Shown: positions 25,401-33,191 of the stretch, one piece after another
How the letters are laid out: every line of letters starts with the position of its first letter
Position numbering within the stretch: the stretch's first letter is position 1
Assembly: GCA_002364005.1 (NCBI GenBank)
Contig: DEXG01000004.1
Coordinates: 71,878-124,249 of the forward strand
Length of the DNA: 52,372 nucleotides
DNA from: Phycisphaerales bacterium UBA3190
Lineage (GTDB): Bacteria > Planctomycetota > Phycisphaerae > Phycisphaerales > UBA1924
Reading direction: 5' to 3'
Made by a program: the position numbers and the translations under genes
The notes under the pieces: model-generated
The model's database searches: none
Told to the model about the DNA's origin: nothing
What the model saw: only the letters and a program-made list of their open reading frames with translations

Positions 25401-26710
25401 CCCAGTTCATCGACGACCCGGAGCCACTGCTGCTTACCGGTACCCCGCTTCGCCCAGCCCATCGCATGGATCCGGGCGGCATCCTGCTCTACGCCCCCCA
25501 GCTCGGGCGTCTGCAATACGCCCGCGTGGGACGCAACATCATCGAACCCGTCTGGGAACGCCCCGCGCCGGGGACCCAGCAACCCATCGCGGTCTGGCAG
25601 GGCCCATCACGCACACTCATCTTCTGGCCCGAGAGTCTCGACGCCGGCGACACGGGCACCCTCGAAGCCATCGAGACCACCACGGGCACCGTGATCTGGT
25701 CGCTCGCCGACCTGCGTCTTTCCCTCGAACAGGGCAGCGCCCGCGTCCCCGATGACATCGCACGCGTGGACACCATGATCCCGATCCCTACGATCGGGAC
25801 GATGCCCATCAGACAACTCGTGGTCGCCTGTGACGGGCAGAGCGTCGTGGTCAGCGACCGCGTCGGTCGGGCATTGGGCGTGGACTTGCACAGTGGGCAG
25901 GCGCTCTGGCAGCGCGATTTACCCGTCAACCGCCTGCACGATCTGGACCTGCGCCAGGGCCAGCTGGGCATCTGCGGGCTCATGATCGTTGATCGAGCAC
26001 AGGCCCAACGCGACGGCTCGATCACCCCGGTCGTCGCCAGCATCGACCCGCGTACGGGCGAGCCCGGTCAGGTCATCGAACGCTTCGGGCACATGCCCCG
26101 CTGGGTGCGTGTGGGCGATCAGTCCCGGCTCTTCGTCGCCAGCACCGAACGCATCACCGCCATCGACATCGAACGCGGCGTGCTCGACTGGGTCGTGCAC
26201 GATGAGGACATCGCCGAGAGCGAGCAGGCCTGGATCAGCGACGCGCGCCTGCTCGTGCTCGACGCACGCAGCAACATCTGGAGCATCGACCCCACCGATG
26301 GCTCACGCTCAACCAAACCAATCGACGATCGCGGACGCGTCACCCCCCGGGGCTGGCTGCGTGTGATCAGCGAGATCGGTCGCACCACCGTGCTGAGCAA
26401 TACGGGCATCGTCTCCTTCGACGCCCAGGACCAGGTGCTGGCAAGCGACCCGGGTGTCGGGAATACCACGATCATCGATACCGCATGGGGTCGGACCCAT
26501 GCCGTCCAACTCGGCGAGGCACGCCTGGATGAGCAATCGATCGTCAGCACCCTCACCATGCTCGATCACACCAATGCGCGCCTGCTCGACACAACCGAGC
26601 TGCGCGTCCCGGCGCTTCTGAGCCGAACACCCAACAGCATCGTCCCCGTCAACGGGGGCGTGATCGTCGGCTTTGGTGAGGTCTCGGTATTCGTGCGGAC
26701 CGCTGACTGA
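22490..26710 (+). CDS. Large secreted PQQ-like beta-propeller/TPR protein
   Basis: This 1406-residue protein begins at GTG 22490 with a signal sequence (ARILLIAGLLASCTCSALSMQA). A short helical repeat region (residues 40-110) includes ASELLAQDNLDEAVRLCDEII. A PQQ/BamB-like propeller spans about 240-620, with blades such as YTISCFDRFTLRPLWRV, LYKLDHETGSTVWSID and VRIATGEVLWARPLP. A helical TPR-like region fills about 640-960. A second propeller runs from about 990 to the end, with TTTGTVIWSL, DLHSGQALWQRDL and DIERGVLDWVVHD. The in-frame opening upstream of 22490 covers the antisense gene and the intergenic region and is not coding. Its stop abuts the rpiB stop on the other strand. The role is unknown; an extracytoplasmic scaffold is likely. 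Confidence 0.85.
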   Translation: MTNPPKQHKVTPARILLIAGLLASCTCSALSMQARQFQPASNENPIYIADSPIASDSLQRASELLAQDNLDEAVRLCDEIIRVHGDRLMLIDEANPDRIHIPVRTRVHDFLRKNPELLGVYRRQLTPRARVWLDQDQSWMRAANEAWLTEPGLIASLRHAQTLIEAGRFHAGIAMLEQQIEHPDAAAYRDRIETLTALANRFVGMVPENDDTPHRARALVWDNLDQTSVNLDGIVPGALAQATLTPITQLELGTTNTNMRTTGANWKPTAWSAPLVEGSHLYTNDGYTISCFDRFTLRPLWRVQTSDQDTEIPINADSRARLGRIIEDSTSVSSDGHGSIYVAAGIPRNGDQADESQLYKLDHETGSTVWSIDISTLDPSLAGASIRGPVVVDQGTIVVAARTSNRRQRLITLSLLGIDSATGSMKWLRPLASAGSLPFQQMGQLAHSPIVRDGVGYYSDLIGFAAAVRIATGEVLWARPLPPPDLYARFTRPAFAGNAPVINDHGLFMLSSDGTQIFQIEPDTGRTIATRPAAQLGESLYLLGVDNDIFVCVSNERVSYYHADRFATSSPIRSPELDGAATDSTGITGRVVLAGDHLLVPVDQGVRLLDPNKPAETTLIEINASGNIAALDGQLIVVDQMHASSFLSWETASRSLKERIEDDASAAITLTELAYRAERIDEIIPSVEHAMKIIRAQPIEQRNALRSSLFDVLHDMVREAPGDEAQPEALLTLLEQLGNDRVFVLLRSLGELARTHEQVVAHRMALGAMNERYGRSSEAINAYQDVLDQPELSRAMWEGSGIAVRAGLEASRRIGSIIERAGFSAYDPANTRARAERSLLGTNPRPEQLESLAQRYPWSSIAPSLMLEATQGYAQSARIPASIDAARSGIEIARRFDALGLQTQPTTLESLGDQLISGLLSTSRARDAYAAARSITESFPGLALRHQGRTITLKQLAQSAGQANTLPTLGTQFIDDPEPLLLTGTPLRPAHRMDPGGILLYAPQLGRLQYARVGRNIIEPVWERPAPGTQQPIAVWQGPSRTLIFWPESLDAGDTGTLEAIETTTGTVIWSLADLRLSLEQGSARVPDDIARVDTMIPIPTIGTMPIRQLVVACDGQSVVVSDRVGRALGVDLHSGQALWQRDLPVNRLHDLDLRQGQLGICGLMIVDRAQAQRDGSITPVVASIDPRTGEPGQVIERFGHMPRWVRVGDQSRLFVASTERITAIDIERGVLDWVVHDEDIAESEQAWISDARLLVLDARSNIWSIDPTDGSRSTKPIDDRGRVTPRGWLRVISEIGRTTVLSNTGIVSFDAQDQVLASDPGVGNTTIIDTAWGRTHAVQLGEARLDEQSIVSTLTMLDHTNARLLDTTELRVPALLSRTPNSIVPVNGGVIVGFGEVSVFVRTAD

Positions 26711-27226
26711 TCAGCTGGCGGGCTGAGCGTCCTTGATCAGGCGGGGATCCTCGCCATTCTCGATCGCGGTGATCTTGTTCACGCGTCGCGCGTGGCGTCC
26801 ACCCTCGAAGTCAGCACCCATCCAGGTCTCGATGATCTTCTCGATGAGCCGCTCACCGAGCAGGTCGGCGCTGAGGCAGAGCACATTGGCGTCGTTGTGC
26901 GAGCGGGAGAGCTGAGCCGTCAGCTCGTCGTGCACCAGCGCTGCGCGGAGGCCCTTGATCTTGTTGGCGGCGATCGACATCCCGATGCCCGTGCCGCAGA
27001 TCAGCACACCACGCTGGGCCTTGCCGCTGTTAATTTCTTCCCCGACGAGGTACGCCTGCTCGGGGTAATCGCAGCTGCCCTCGCAGATGCCGATGATGTA
27101 CCCGTCATACCCGAGGCGCTCGAGCGTGCCGAGCACATGCTCGGCGGCGAGGGCACCGCGATGGTCTGAACCGATCACGACGCGAAGCCCCGATCCCTTC
27201 GAAGTGGCATTCTTCGTATCACTCAT
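26711..27226 (-). CDS. rpiB: Ribose-5-phosphate isomerase B
   Basis: RpiB interconverts ribose 5-phosphate and ribulose 5-phosphate. VVIGSDHRGALAAEHV lies near the N-terminus; the active-site block GVLICGTGIGMSIAANKIKGLRAALVHD and SRSHNDANVLCLSADLLGE with the phosphate-binding HARRV near the C-terminus are all present. ATG 27226 overlaps the end of the upstream tsaC-phosphatase gene by eight bases, so the pair is coupled. Its 171 residues are slightly longer than usual because of short tails at both ends. Confidence 0.93.
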   Translation of the reverse strand: MSDTKNATSKGSGLRVVIGSDHRGALAAEHVLGTLERLGYDGYIIGICEGSCDYPEQAYLVGEEINSGKAQRGVLICGTGIGMSIAANKIKGLRAALVHDELTAQLSRSHNDANVLCLSADLLGERLIEKIIETWMGADFEGGRHARRVNKITAIENGEDPRLIKDAQPAS

Positions 27227-28328
27227 CGATGATCTCCTGCAATCGCTTGGCGACCAAGCTCTCAAGCTGATCTGCTACTTCACGATAGACCCCGATCGGC
27301 TGCCCGATGGGATCACCGATGGGATGAAGCGGGTCAATGGGAAAAACCTTGTGTACCGCGCCGGGGGCGATCTGCATCACCGCCTGCGCGTGGCTGGGTG
27401 TCATGGTGAAGATCACATCGGCCTGATCGATCATCTCAAGCGTCAGCATCCTCGATTGGTGCGTGCTCAGGTCGCTGCCCCGCTCGTGCAGGGTTTCGAT
27501 CGCCTGCTCAGCCGCCGGATAACCATCGCCCGCGGCGATGCCCGCAGAGCCAACCTCGATCGTCAGCCCGTCCGGGGCGCGATTCTTGGCCCAAGCCCGC
27601 GCGATTCCCTCGGCCATGGGTGATCGGCATGTGTTCCCCGTGCATACAAACAACACCCGTGTCGTCAGCACCCGCATGGCCTCTGATTCATCCATCGATC
27701 CCCCCTTGAGCACCTCAAACCGCCCATCGGGCCAGATATTGATGGTGGTCGAGCCCTTGCCGTGCAAAGTCGCCCCATCATCGATAACCATCCCGGGCGG
27801 ATCTTCGCTGTCGTAGACTGTCGTCATTTCAAGATCTTGCGCCTTGCCGGGTTCTCCCCAGCGCGAAGCGCCCACGCCGCGTGCAAGTGCCGGATGCCCG
27901 CTGCCCCGAATCACCGCTCGGGCGATCGGGTGGTCGGGCAAGCGCAACGCGATCATGTCGTCCCGGTCGATAAAGCCCCGGCTCATCCCGACCGATTCAC
28001 AGATCGCTTCGAGAACCGATTCGGGCTGGCGAACCACCAGCCGCACCGGGCCCGGCGTCAGCCGGTTCACCAGGCGTCGCGCAACGGGTGATTCGAGCGA
28101 AAGCATCGACAAAGTGGGCTCCGCATCACCCAGATGCAGGGTGAACGGCGGGGTGTTGATAACCCGTGGCTTACCTGTCAGTTGCTCGAGGTATTCAGCC
28201 CCTTCATCGCTCGCACGCGTGAACACGCCGTACACCGTTTCGGTCGGCATCACCACACACCCACCGTCGCGAAGCACGCGCGATGCTTCTGCGAGACGAC
28301 GCGCTCGCTCGTCTGGGTCCAATGACAT
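27219..28328 (-). CDS. Fusion of Sua5/YciO/YrdC domain and low-molecular-weight protein tyrosine phosphatase
   Basis: Residues 1 to about 205 form a TsaC/Sua5-like domain (EASRVLRDGGCVVMPTETVYGVFTRAS, LTPGPVRLVVR, IALRLPDHPIARAVIRGSGHPALARG), the fold that makes threonylcarbamoyl-AMP for tRNA t6A. The usual KxRP motif is altered to TGKPRVINTPP. Residues about 220-369 are a low-molecular-weight phosphatase with the P-loop VLFVCTGNTCRSPMAEG and a C-terminal IDPLHPIGDP in the position of the family's DP motif. The start is either ATG 28352 or ATG 28328. It is followed by rpiB with an eight-base overlap and is divergent from dnaA. Confidence 0.85.
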   Translation of the reverse strand: MSLDPDERARRLAEASRVLRDGGCVVMPTETVYGVFTRASDEGAEYLEQLTGKPRVINTPPFTLHLGDAEPTLSMLSLESPVARRLVNRLTPGPVRLVVRQPESVLEAICESVGMSRGFIDRDDMIALRLPDHPIARAVIRGSGHPALARGVGASRWGEPGKAQDLEMTTVYDSEDPPGMVIDDGATLHGKGSTTINIWPDGRFEVLKGGSMDESEAMRVLTTRVLFVCTGNTCRSPMAEGIARAWAKNRAPDGLTIEVGSAGIAAGDGYPAAEQAIETLHERGSDLSTHQSRMLTLEMIDQADVIFTMTPSHAQAVMQIAPGAVHKVFPIDPLHPIGDPIGQPIGVYREVADQLESLVAKRLQEIIDE

Positions 28329-28450
28329 GAATGGCTGACTCAACCCGTGCATGTATAAAGAGTAGCGTCAAACCGGGACGGGTACCACACATGATAAGTC
28401 CAAGCTTCACACCCGATCGTGGTGATACGCGTGAGAGAATTACAACCCAA

Positions 28451-28548
28451 TTGTGCACGAGTTGTCCACGCAACGGTTGACATCAACCGCTGTTCTTGAT
28501 TACGGTATGAGTCGCGAAACGAATCGGGATGCCCACGGTTGTGGACAG
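28451..28548. promoter_or_regulatory. Candidate dnaA promoter with DnaA-box-like sites and a palindrome
   Basis: Two DnaA-box-like nonamers are TTGTGCACG (28451-28459) and TTGTCCACG (28462-28470); a third, CTGTCCACA, lies on the minus strand at 28540-28548. Between them is the inverted repeat CGGTTGA-CA-TCAACCG (28474-28489), which contains TTGACA (28477-28482), a perfect -35 hexamer, with a weak -10 (TACGGT) 18 bases further on. This layout would allow DnaA to control its own transcription. Confidence 0.5.
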
Positions 28549-28623
28549 ACCGAAAGAGACTGATGAAGATCCACGCACACGCAGACACCCAGCGCTGCTT
28601 ACAAGCTTGAAAGCCGTTCACGA

Positions 28624-30078
28624 ATGCCAGACCACCACACCAAGGTCTTGGAAGATGTTCTTGCGCACATCCGAAGCGAGCACCCAACCGTCGCCCGCCG
28701 CTGGTTCGATCACCTCGAGCCGCTGGGTTTCAATGCGGGCGCATTCGGCGTACGCGCCCAGTCCGAGCTGCACCGCGATTATCTGCGACGAAACGGGCTT
28801 GATGCCTTCAACGACGCGATCCGCTCGGTGACCGGGCAGCTCGTGGCCGTGCGCATGCTGGGCCCCGATGACCAGTGGGACAGCGCCAGCAAGAACGAGC
28901 GCTCAACCAAAAAACAGGCCAAACGCACCCAGGGCAACGAAAGCAACCAATCGCCGACCAAGCCCGCCAGCGAAGCCAACGCCAAGCCGAGCGCCAACCA
29001 GACCATGGTTCGCAGCGAGCGCGCCTGGCTCGATCGGGATGAATCGCTCCCCATCAACCCCGAGTTCGGCTTCGATCAGTTTGTGGTCGGCCCGAACAAC
29101 CAGATGGCCCACGCCGCCGCTGTCGCTGTTGCGGAAAACCCCGGTCACGCGTACAACCCGCTGTTTATCCACGGCGGGGTGGGGCTGGGCAAGACCCACC
29201 TCCTGCAAGCCATCTGCCTGAAGATCAAGCAGCACCAGCCCGACATCACCATGCACTATGTCTCGTGCGACGGCTTTATGACCCAGTTCATGAATGCCGT
29301 GCAATCCGGTCGCATGGCCGAGTTCCGCCACACCTTCCGAGATATCGACCTGCTGGTGATCGACGACATCCACTTCCTGGCCAAGCGCGATCGCACCCAG
29401 GAGGAGTTCTTCCACACCTTCAACGCCCTCTACCAGGGCAACAAGCAGATCGTGCTCAGCTCCGACGCCCCGCCCGAGGAGATCCCGGATCTCGAAGAAC
29501 GCCTGATCTCCCGGTTCCTCTGGGGATTGGTCGTCAAGGTCGAGAAGCCCGGCTTCGAGTCCCGCGTTGAGATCCTCAAACGCAAAGCCGACGAACGCGG
29601 GCTCGAACTGCCCGACAGCGTGGCCACCGAGATCGCCCACCACATCGACTCCAACATCCGGGAACTCGAGGGCGCGATCACCAAGCTGCAGATCTTCTCG
29701 AACATCAAGAAGTGCGACATCGACCTCAACCTCACCCGCGACGCCCTGGGCGAAGAGTTCGCCAGCTCCGTCGCCAGCGCCGGGGTCGGCATCAGCATCG
29801 ATCAGATCATCAGCGAAGTCAGCGGCTTCTACCACATCAAACGCACCGACCTGCTGGGCAAACGACGCCATAAGTCGATCGCCCACCCACGCCAGATCGG
29901 GATGTACCTCTCCCGCCAGCAGACCAAGCACTCCCTGGAAGAGGTCGGCGCCCACTTCGGCGGGCGAGACCACACCACGGTCATGCACGCCGTGCGCACC
30001 ATCTCACGCAAGTGCAAAGAAGACCAGGAGCTGCTGGGCCAGATCCGGGCGATCGAAGCCCGCCTGCGTGCCCGCTGA
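28624..30078 (+). CDS. dnaA: Chromosomal replication initiator protein DnaA
   Basis: DnaA opens the replication origin. Domain I lies at residues 5-75, followed by a polar linker (about 80-135, rich in Lys, Gln, Asn and Ser). The AAA+ domain has YNPLFIHGGVGLGKTHLLQAI near 178 (Walker A), DLLVIDDIHFLAKRDRTQEEFFHTFN near 240 (Walker B) and ISRFLWGLVVKVEKP (sensor/arginine region). Domain IV ends with KRRHKSIAHPRQIGMYLSRQ and GGRDHTTVMHAVRTI, the DnaA-box-binding signature. Length and order are normal. dnaN does not follow; instead a 443-bp intergenic region leads to convergent mutM. Confidence 0.98.
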   Translation: MPDHHTKVLEDVLAHIRSEHPTVARRWFDHLEPLGFNAGAFGVRAQSELHRDYLRRNGLDAFNDAIRSVTGQLVAVRMLGPDDQWDSASKNERSTKKQAKRTQGNESNQSPTKPASEANAKPSANQTMVRSERAWLDRDESLPINPEFGFDQFVVGPNNQMAHAAAVAVAENPGHAYNPLFIHGGVGLGKTHLLQAICLKIKQHQPDITMHYVSCDGFMTQFMNAVQSGRMAEFRHTFRDIDLLVIDDIHFLAKRDRTQEEFFHTFNALYQGNKQIVLSSDAPPEEIPDLEERLISRFLWGLVVKVEKPGFESRVEILKRKADERGLELPDSVATEIAHHIDSNIRELEGAITKLQIFSNIKKCDIDLNLTRDALGEEFASSVASAGVGISIDQIISEVSGFYHIKRTDLLGKRRHKSIAHPRQIGMYLSRQQTKHSLEEVGAHFGGRDHTTVMHAVRTISRKCKEDQELLGQIRAIEARLRAR

Positions 30079-30521
30079 GCATCCACAACCGAACCAAGCC
30101 CAGATCGGACCGCCGCCGCGTGGGCGATCCTGCGCCCTGCGTGGGGCCAAACACCCTGTCATCTGTTGTGTGGAAACACTGTGGATAAGCGCGCTGTTGC
30201 GCCCAGTTGCGCGCCGCCCATCACGGGGATCGACAAGCTCGGTCAAACACCTGTCAGCGGGTCGGCGCGCAGGCGAGCGCAACCGACACACAACCGACAG
30301 GTTGCAGAGAGCAGGAACACGGCCGCAAGCTATTTACCGGCAAAGGTTTGCGTCGCCTTGGTGTGAGCTACCCCCAAGATGGGCGCTCTAATTACCACCA
30401 CCACCAATTTCTTATCACTATGGGTAAGAAGAAGAGACACCCAGAGCAAACCCAAGCACTCGTCTGTTTGAACCCAAGCCCAGTCCCATGCATGCATGGG
30501 ACAAGCTGTGGATAGCCCGTC
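30079..30521. other. Candidate oriC: intergenic region with DnaA boxes
   Basis: This 443-bp gap separates convergent dnaA and mutM. It holds a consensus DnaA box on the minus strand (TTATCCACA, 30180-30188), a near copy GTTTCCACA (30169-30177) 11 bases away and CTATCCACA (30507-30515). There is a relatively A+T-rich stretch at about 30330-30440, and short GCGC inverted repeats at 30190-30215. A 20-bp perfect palindrome lies at 30483-30502. No coding sequence or terminator explains its length. Assignment as the origin is inference from box content and dnaA linkage. Confidence 0.6.
30483..30502. repeat. 20-bp perfect palindrome next to a DnaA box
   Basis: The sequence GTCCCATGCATGCATGGGAC reads the same on both strands and lies four bases before the DnaA-box-like site at 30507-30515, close to the mutM stop. 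It has no spacer, so a dimeric DNA-binding protein is a likelier reader than an RNA hairpin. Confidence 0.85.
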
Positions 30522-31403
30522 TCATCCCCTTGTTGAGGGAACGACCTGCGAGGGTTGGCACCTTGGGCACCAGCAGGTGCTTCGCTGGGCGATACGGGTG
30601 TGCTCGATGGGGCACCCGCAATCTGGGCATGGTTCACCGGCCCGGTTGTACACCCGGTGGAGCAGCTGGGCCCCCCCGGGTTGGTCGTTGGTGTCTCGGT
30701 AGTCACGCAGGGTCGAGCCACGGGCCTTGACGGCTGTTCGCAGCACCGATCTGATCGATGATGCAAGATGCTTGGTCTGATCGGAGGTCAACGCGTCGCA
30801 TGGCGTGCGTGGATCGATCCCGGCTCGGTGCAGGGCCTCGTCGGCGTAGATGTTCCCCACACCGGCAAGCACCCCCTGATCGAGCAGGGCGGCCTTGATC
30901 ATGCGTGTGCTCGCGTTGAGCCCGGCACGCAGTTGTGGCGTGGTGATTGAGAGCGCATCGGGGCCCAGGGATGACCAGAAGCCGTCGAGAGCGACACGGC
31001 TGGGCAAAAGGGTCACACCCCCGAAACGACGCGCATCGCGGAACACGACCCGACGAGCGTCATCGAGCGACCACACGACATGGGCATGCTTGGCATCGGG
31101 GATCGTCTTGGTATCGATCAACGCCACCTGCCCGCTCATACCCAGCTGGACCACGATGACGCGTTCATGGCCTTGCTCGTCCTGCGTGAGCATGGCCAGC
31201 TGCTTGCCAACACGCAGCAGGTCGGAGATGCGGCTGCCGATGCCGAGTGATTCGGGGTTGATGCGTCCCCGGCGGGGATTGGGGGCGTTCTGCGTGCGAT
31301 CGCGGACCACATCCCGACGCCGCACATCGCATCCCACGATCCGGTGCCCGATGATGGGCAACAGCCCGCGCCGAACGGTTTCAACCTCTGGCAGCTCGGG
31401 CAT
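30522..31403 (-). CDS. mutM: Formamidopyrimidine-DNA glycosylase
   Basis: MutM (Fpg) removes oxidised purines from DNA and cleaves the resulting site. The N-terminal MPELPEVETVRRGL includes the catalytic Pro and Glu. A conserved LLDQGVLAGVGNIYADEALHRAGIDP helix-two-turn-helix region lies near residue 178, and the C-terminal zinc finger CPDCG...CPRCQ ends the domain. The length of 293 residues is usual, with a short extra tail. It is the last gene of tatC-tadA-mutM, starting six bases after tadA. Confidence 0.96.
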   Translation of the reverse strand: MPELPEVETVRRGLLPIIGHRIVGCDVRRRDVVRDRTQNAPNPRRGRINPESLGIGSRISDLLRVGKQLAMLTQDEQGHERVIVVQLGMSGQVALIDTKTIPDAKHAHVVWSLDDARRVVFRDARRFGGVTLLPSRVALDGFWSSLGPDALSITTPQLRAGLNASTRMIKAALLDQGVLAGVGNIYADEALHRAGIDPRTPCDALTSDQTKHLASSIRSVLRTAVKARGSTLRDYRDTNDQPGGAQLLHRVYNRAGEPCPDCGCPIEHTRIAQRSTCWCPRCQPSQVVPSTRG

Positions 31404-31409
31404 CGCGGC

Positions 31410-31922
31410 TCACCCGTCCTTGCTCGCCTTGCGCTGGGCACGCAGATTCTGGAAGAACGACGAGAGCTGCTGGGCACACTCGTCCTGCAACACCCCGGCA
31501 TGGATCTGGCACCGGTGGTTCAGGCGGGTGTCGTCGCAGAGTTCATAGAGCGAACGGACCGCCCCGGCCTTGGGGTCGCTGGCGCCATAGATCAGGCGAC
31601 CCACGCGGGCGTTGACGATCAGCCCGGCGCACATCGGGCATGGCTCGAGGGTGACGACGAGGGTGCAGTGGTTGAGCCGCCAATCGTTGATGGCTTTGCA
31701 GGCGTTCTGGATGGCGCTGAACTCGGCGTGCCCGGCAGGGTTGTTGTGCATCTCGCGGGTGTTGTGGGCCTGGGCGATGATTTCACCCGTTTGGGTGTCG
31801 TAGACGATCGCGCCCACGGGGACCTCGCCCGCGTCGGCTGATTGCTGGGCCAGTTCGATCGCCTGGCGCATCATGGCGACATCGGTCTCGGTGGGTTGTG
31901 GGGGTTCGGGCTGACGCATCAT
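31410..31922 (-). CDS. tadA: tRNA-specific adenosine deaminase
   Basis: TadA converts the wobble adenosine of tRNA-Arg(ACG) to inosine. GEVPVGAIVYD, the zinc motif HAE (NNPAGHAEFSAIQNA near residue 66) and PCPMCAG (TLEPCPMCAGLIVNARV near 95) are present, along with YGASDPKAGAV. The HAEF variant is used where HAEI is common. ATG 31922 overlaps the tatC stop by four bases, so the genes are translationally coupled. Residue count 170 is normal. Confidence 0.95.
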   Translation of the reverse strand: MMRQPEPPQPTETDVAMMRQAIELAQQSADAGEVPVGAIVYDTQTGEIIAQAHNTREMHNNPAGHAEFSAIQNACKAINDWRLNHCTLVVTLEPCPMCAGLIVNARVGRLIYGASDPKAGAVRSLYELCDDTRLNHRCQIHAGVLQDECAQQLSSFFQNLRAQRKASKDG

Positions 31923-33010
31923 CGCCCGCCTTCACCATCGCCGGCGTCTTCCTGGGTAATCGCCGATTCGTCCTGGTTGTGCGTGTGCGAGACATCGCCC
32001 AGCACGCGTTCGATGGGCAGCACCCGCAGGATCAGCAGCCCCAGCTCGTAGAGCAGGTAGAGCGGCCCGGCAAGGAGCATCATCGACAGCGGGTCGGCCG
32101 GCGTGAGGACCGCGCCGACCACGGCACTGACCCCGATGGCGTGCTTTCTGAACCGGCGCATCATGTTCGGGTTGATGATGCCCACCCACCCCAGCATGAC
32201 GACGACCACGGGGGTCTGGAACGCGATCCCGAAGGCGAGCCCCATGTTGAGGATCGTTTTCACATACTCGCTGATCCGGTACTGCTGGGCGATGCCGATG
32301 TTCGAGGTGAGCGTGACGACCCGGATGATGGGCTCGCCGTCGTCCTTGATCCCGACGCAGACGCGTTGCTGCAGGAGGGTGTCGTTAATCCAGATCATGC
32401 CCGGGGTGGGGTCAGGCGGGTCGGCCTGGAGGACGGGGATCATGGGGAAGACGATGCCCTCGGGGACGGGCGCGGTGAGCACATGCTCTTCACCGCTGAC
32501 CTTGGCCCCGAAGCCGATGAAGAACGCGAGGATGACGGGGAGGATCACGTAGTAGAGGAACAGCACGCTGCAGACTGTCAGCACGCCGGAGAACGGCAGC
32601 AGCAGATGGACGATCTTGCGTTCGTGCTTGTAGAGCCCGGGGGAGATGAAGCACCAGAGCTGGTAGAGGATCCACGGCGCCCCGACGAGCACGGTGATGA
32701 TCAGGGCGATCTGGATGACGGCCCCGAAGGTCTCGAACGGCCCGGTGGCCAGCAGCTGGGCACCCTGGCCGGCCTTGGTAAGTTGTTCCTTGGCCGGCTC
32801 GATCAGCAGGCGGAGCAGCGGGCGACCGAACCCGAAGGCGATAGCAAAGATGGGCACGATGCCGATGATCGAGAGGAAGACCCGTTTGCGGAGGTCTTCC
32901 AGATGGTCGCCAAACGACATGATGAGCCCCTCTTCGAGCTCATAGCCGCGGGGGTCTTCCCGACCGGGCAGGTTGGCGGGCTCGCGTTTTTTCAGGATCT
33001 TGCGGAGCAT
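31919..33010 (-). CDS. tatC: Twin-arginine translocase subunit TatC
   Basis: TatC is the signal-peptide-binding core of the Tat export system. The conserved start FGDHLEDLRKRVFLSI is near residue 33, six membrane segments follow, and FETFGAVIQIALIITVLVGAPWILYQLWCFISPGLYKHERK is diagnostic. A roughly 75-residue hydrophilic insertion lies between membrane segments (about 175-245, rich in Pro and Asp), longer than in the Escherichia coli protein. A 30-residue N-terminal extension precedes the conserved region. It opens the operon tatC-tadA-mutM and is divergent from the ECF sigma gene. Confidence 0.96.
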   Translation of the reverse strand: MLRKILKKREPANLPGREDPRGYELEEGLIMSFGDHLEDLRKRVFLSIIGIVPIFAIAFGFGRPLLRLLIEPAKEQLTKAGQGAQLLATGPFETFGAVIQIALIITVLVGAPWILYQLWCFISPGLYKHERKIVHLLLPFSGVLTVCSVLFLYYVILPVILAFFIGFGAKVSGEEHVLTAPVPEGIVFPMIPVLQADPPDPTPGMIWINDTLLQQRVCVGIKDDGEPIIRVVTLTSNIGIAQQYRISEYVKTILNMGLAFGIAFQTPVVVVMLGWVGIINPNMMRRFRKHAIGVSAVVGAVLTPADPLSMMLLAGPLYLLYELGLLILRVLPIERVLGDVSHTHNQDESAITQEDAGDGEGGR

Positions 33011-33191
33011 GCTTGGTCGTGTGGTGTTTCTTTGATCGCGGTTTTGGGTACAGAACCGCGTTGTTTTCGGACTTTGCCCGCTTTGTGCCCGGGCTCGAAC
33101 TATTCGGGCCCAAATCGGTAGAACATGACAGGCGTGGTCGTGTCGGGCATCTTAGGTCTTGTGCGAGCGTACGCGGAGGGATCTGGGCAAG

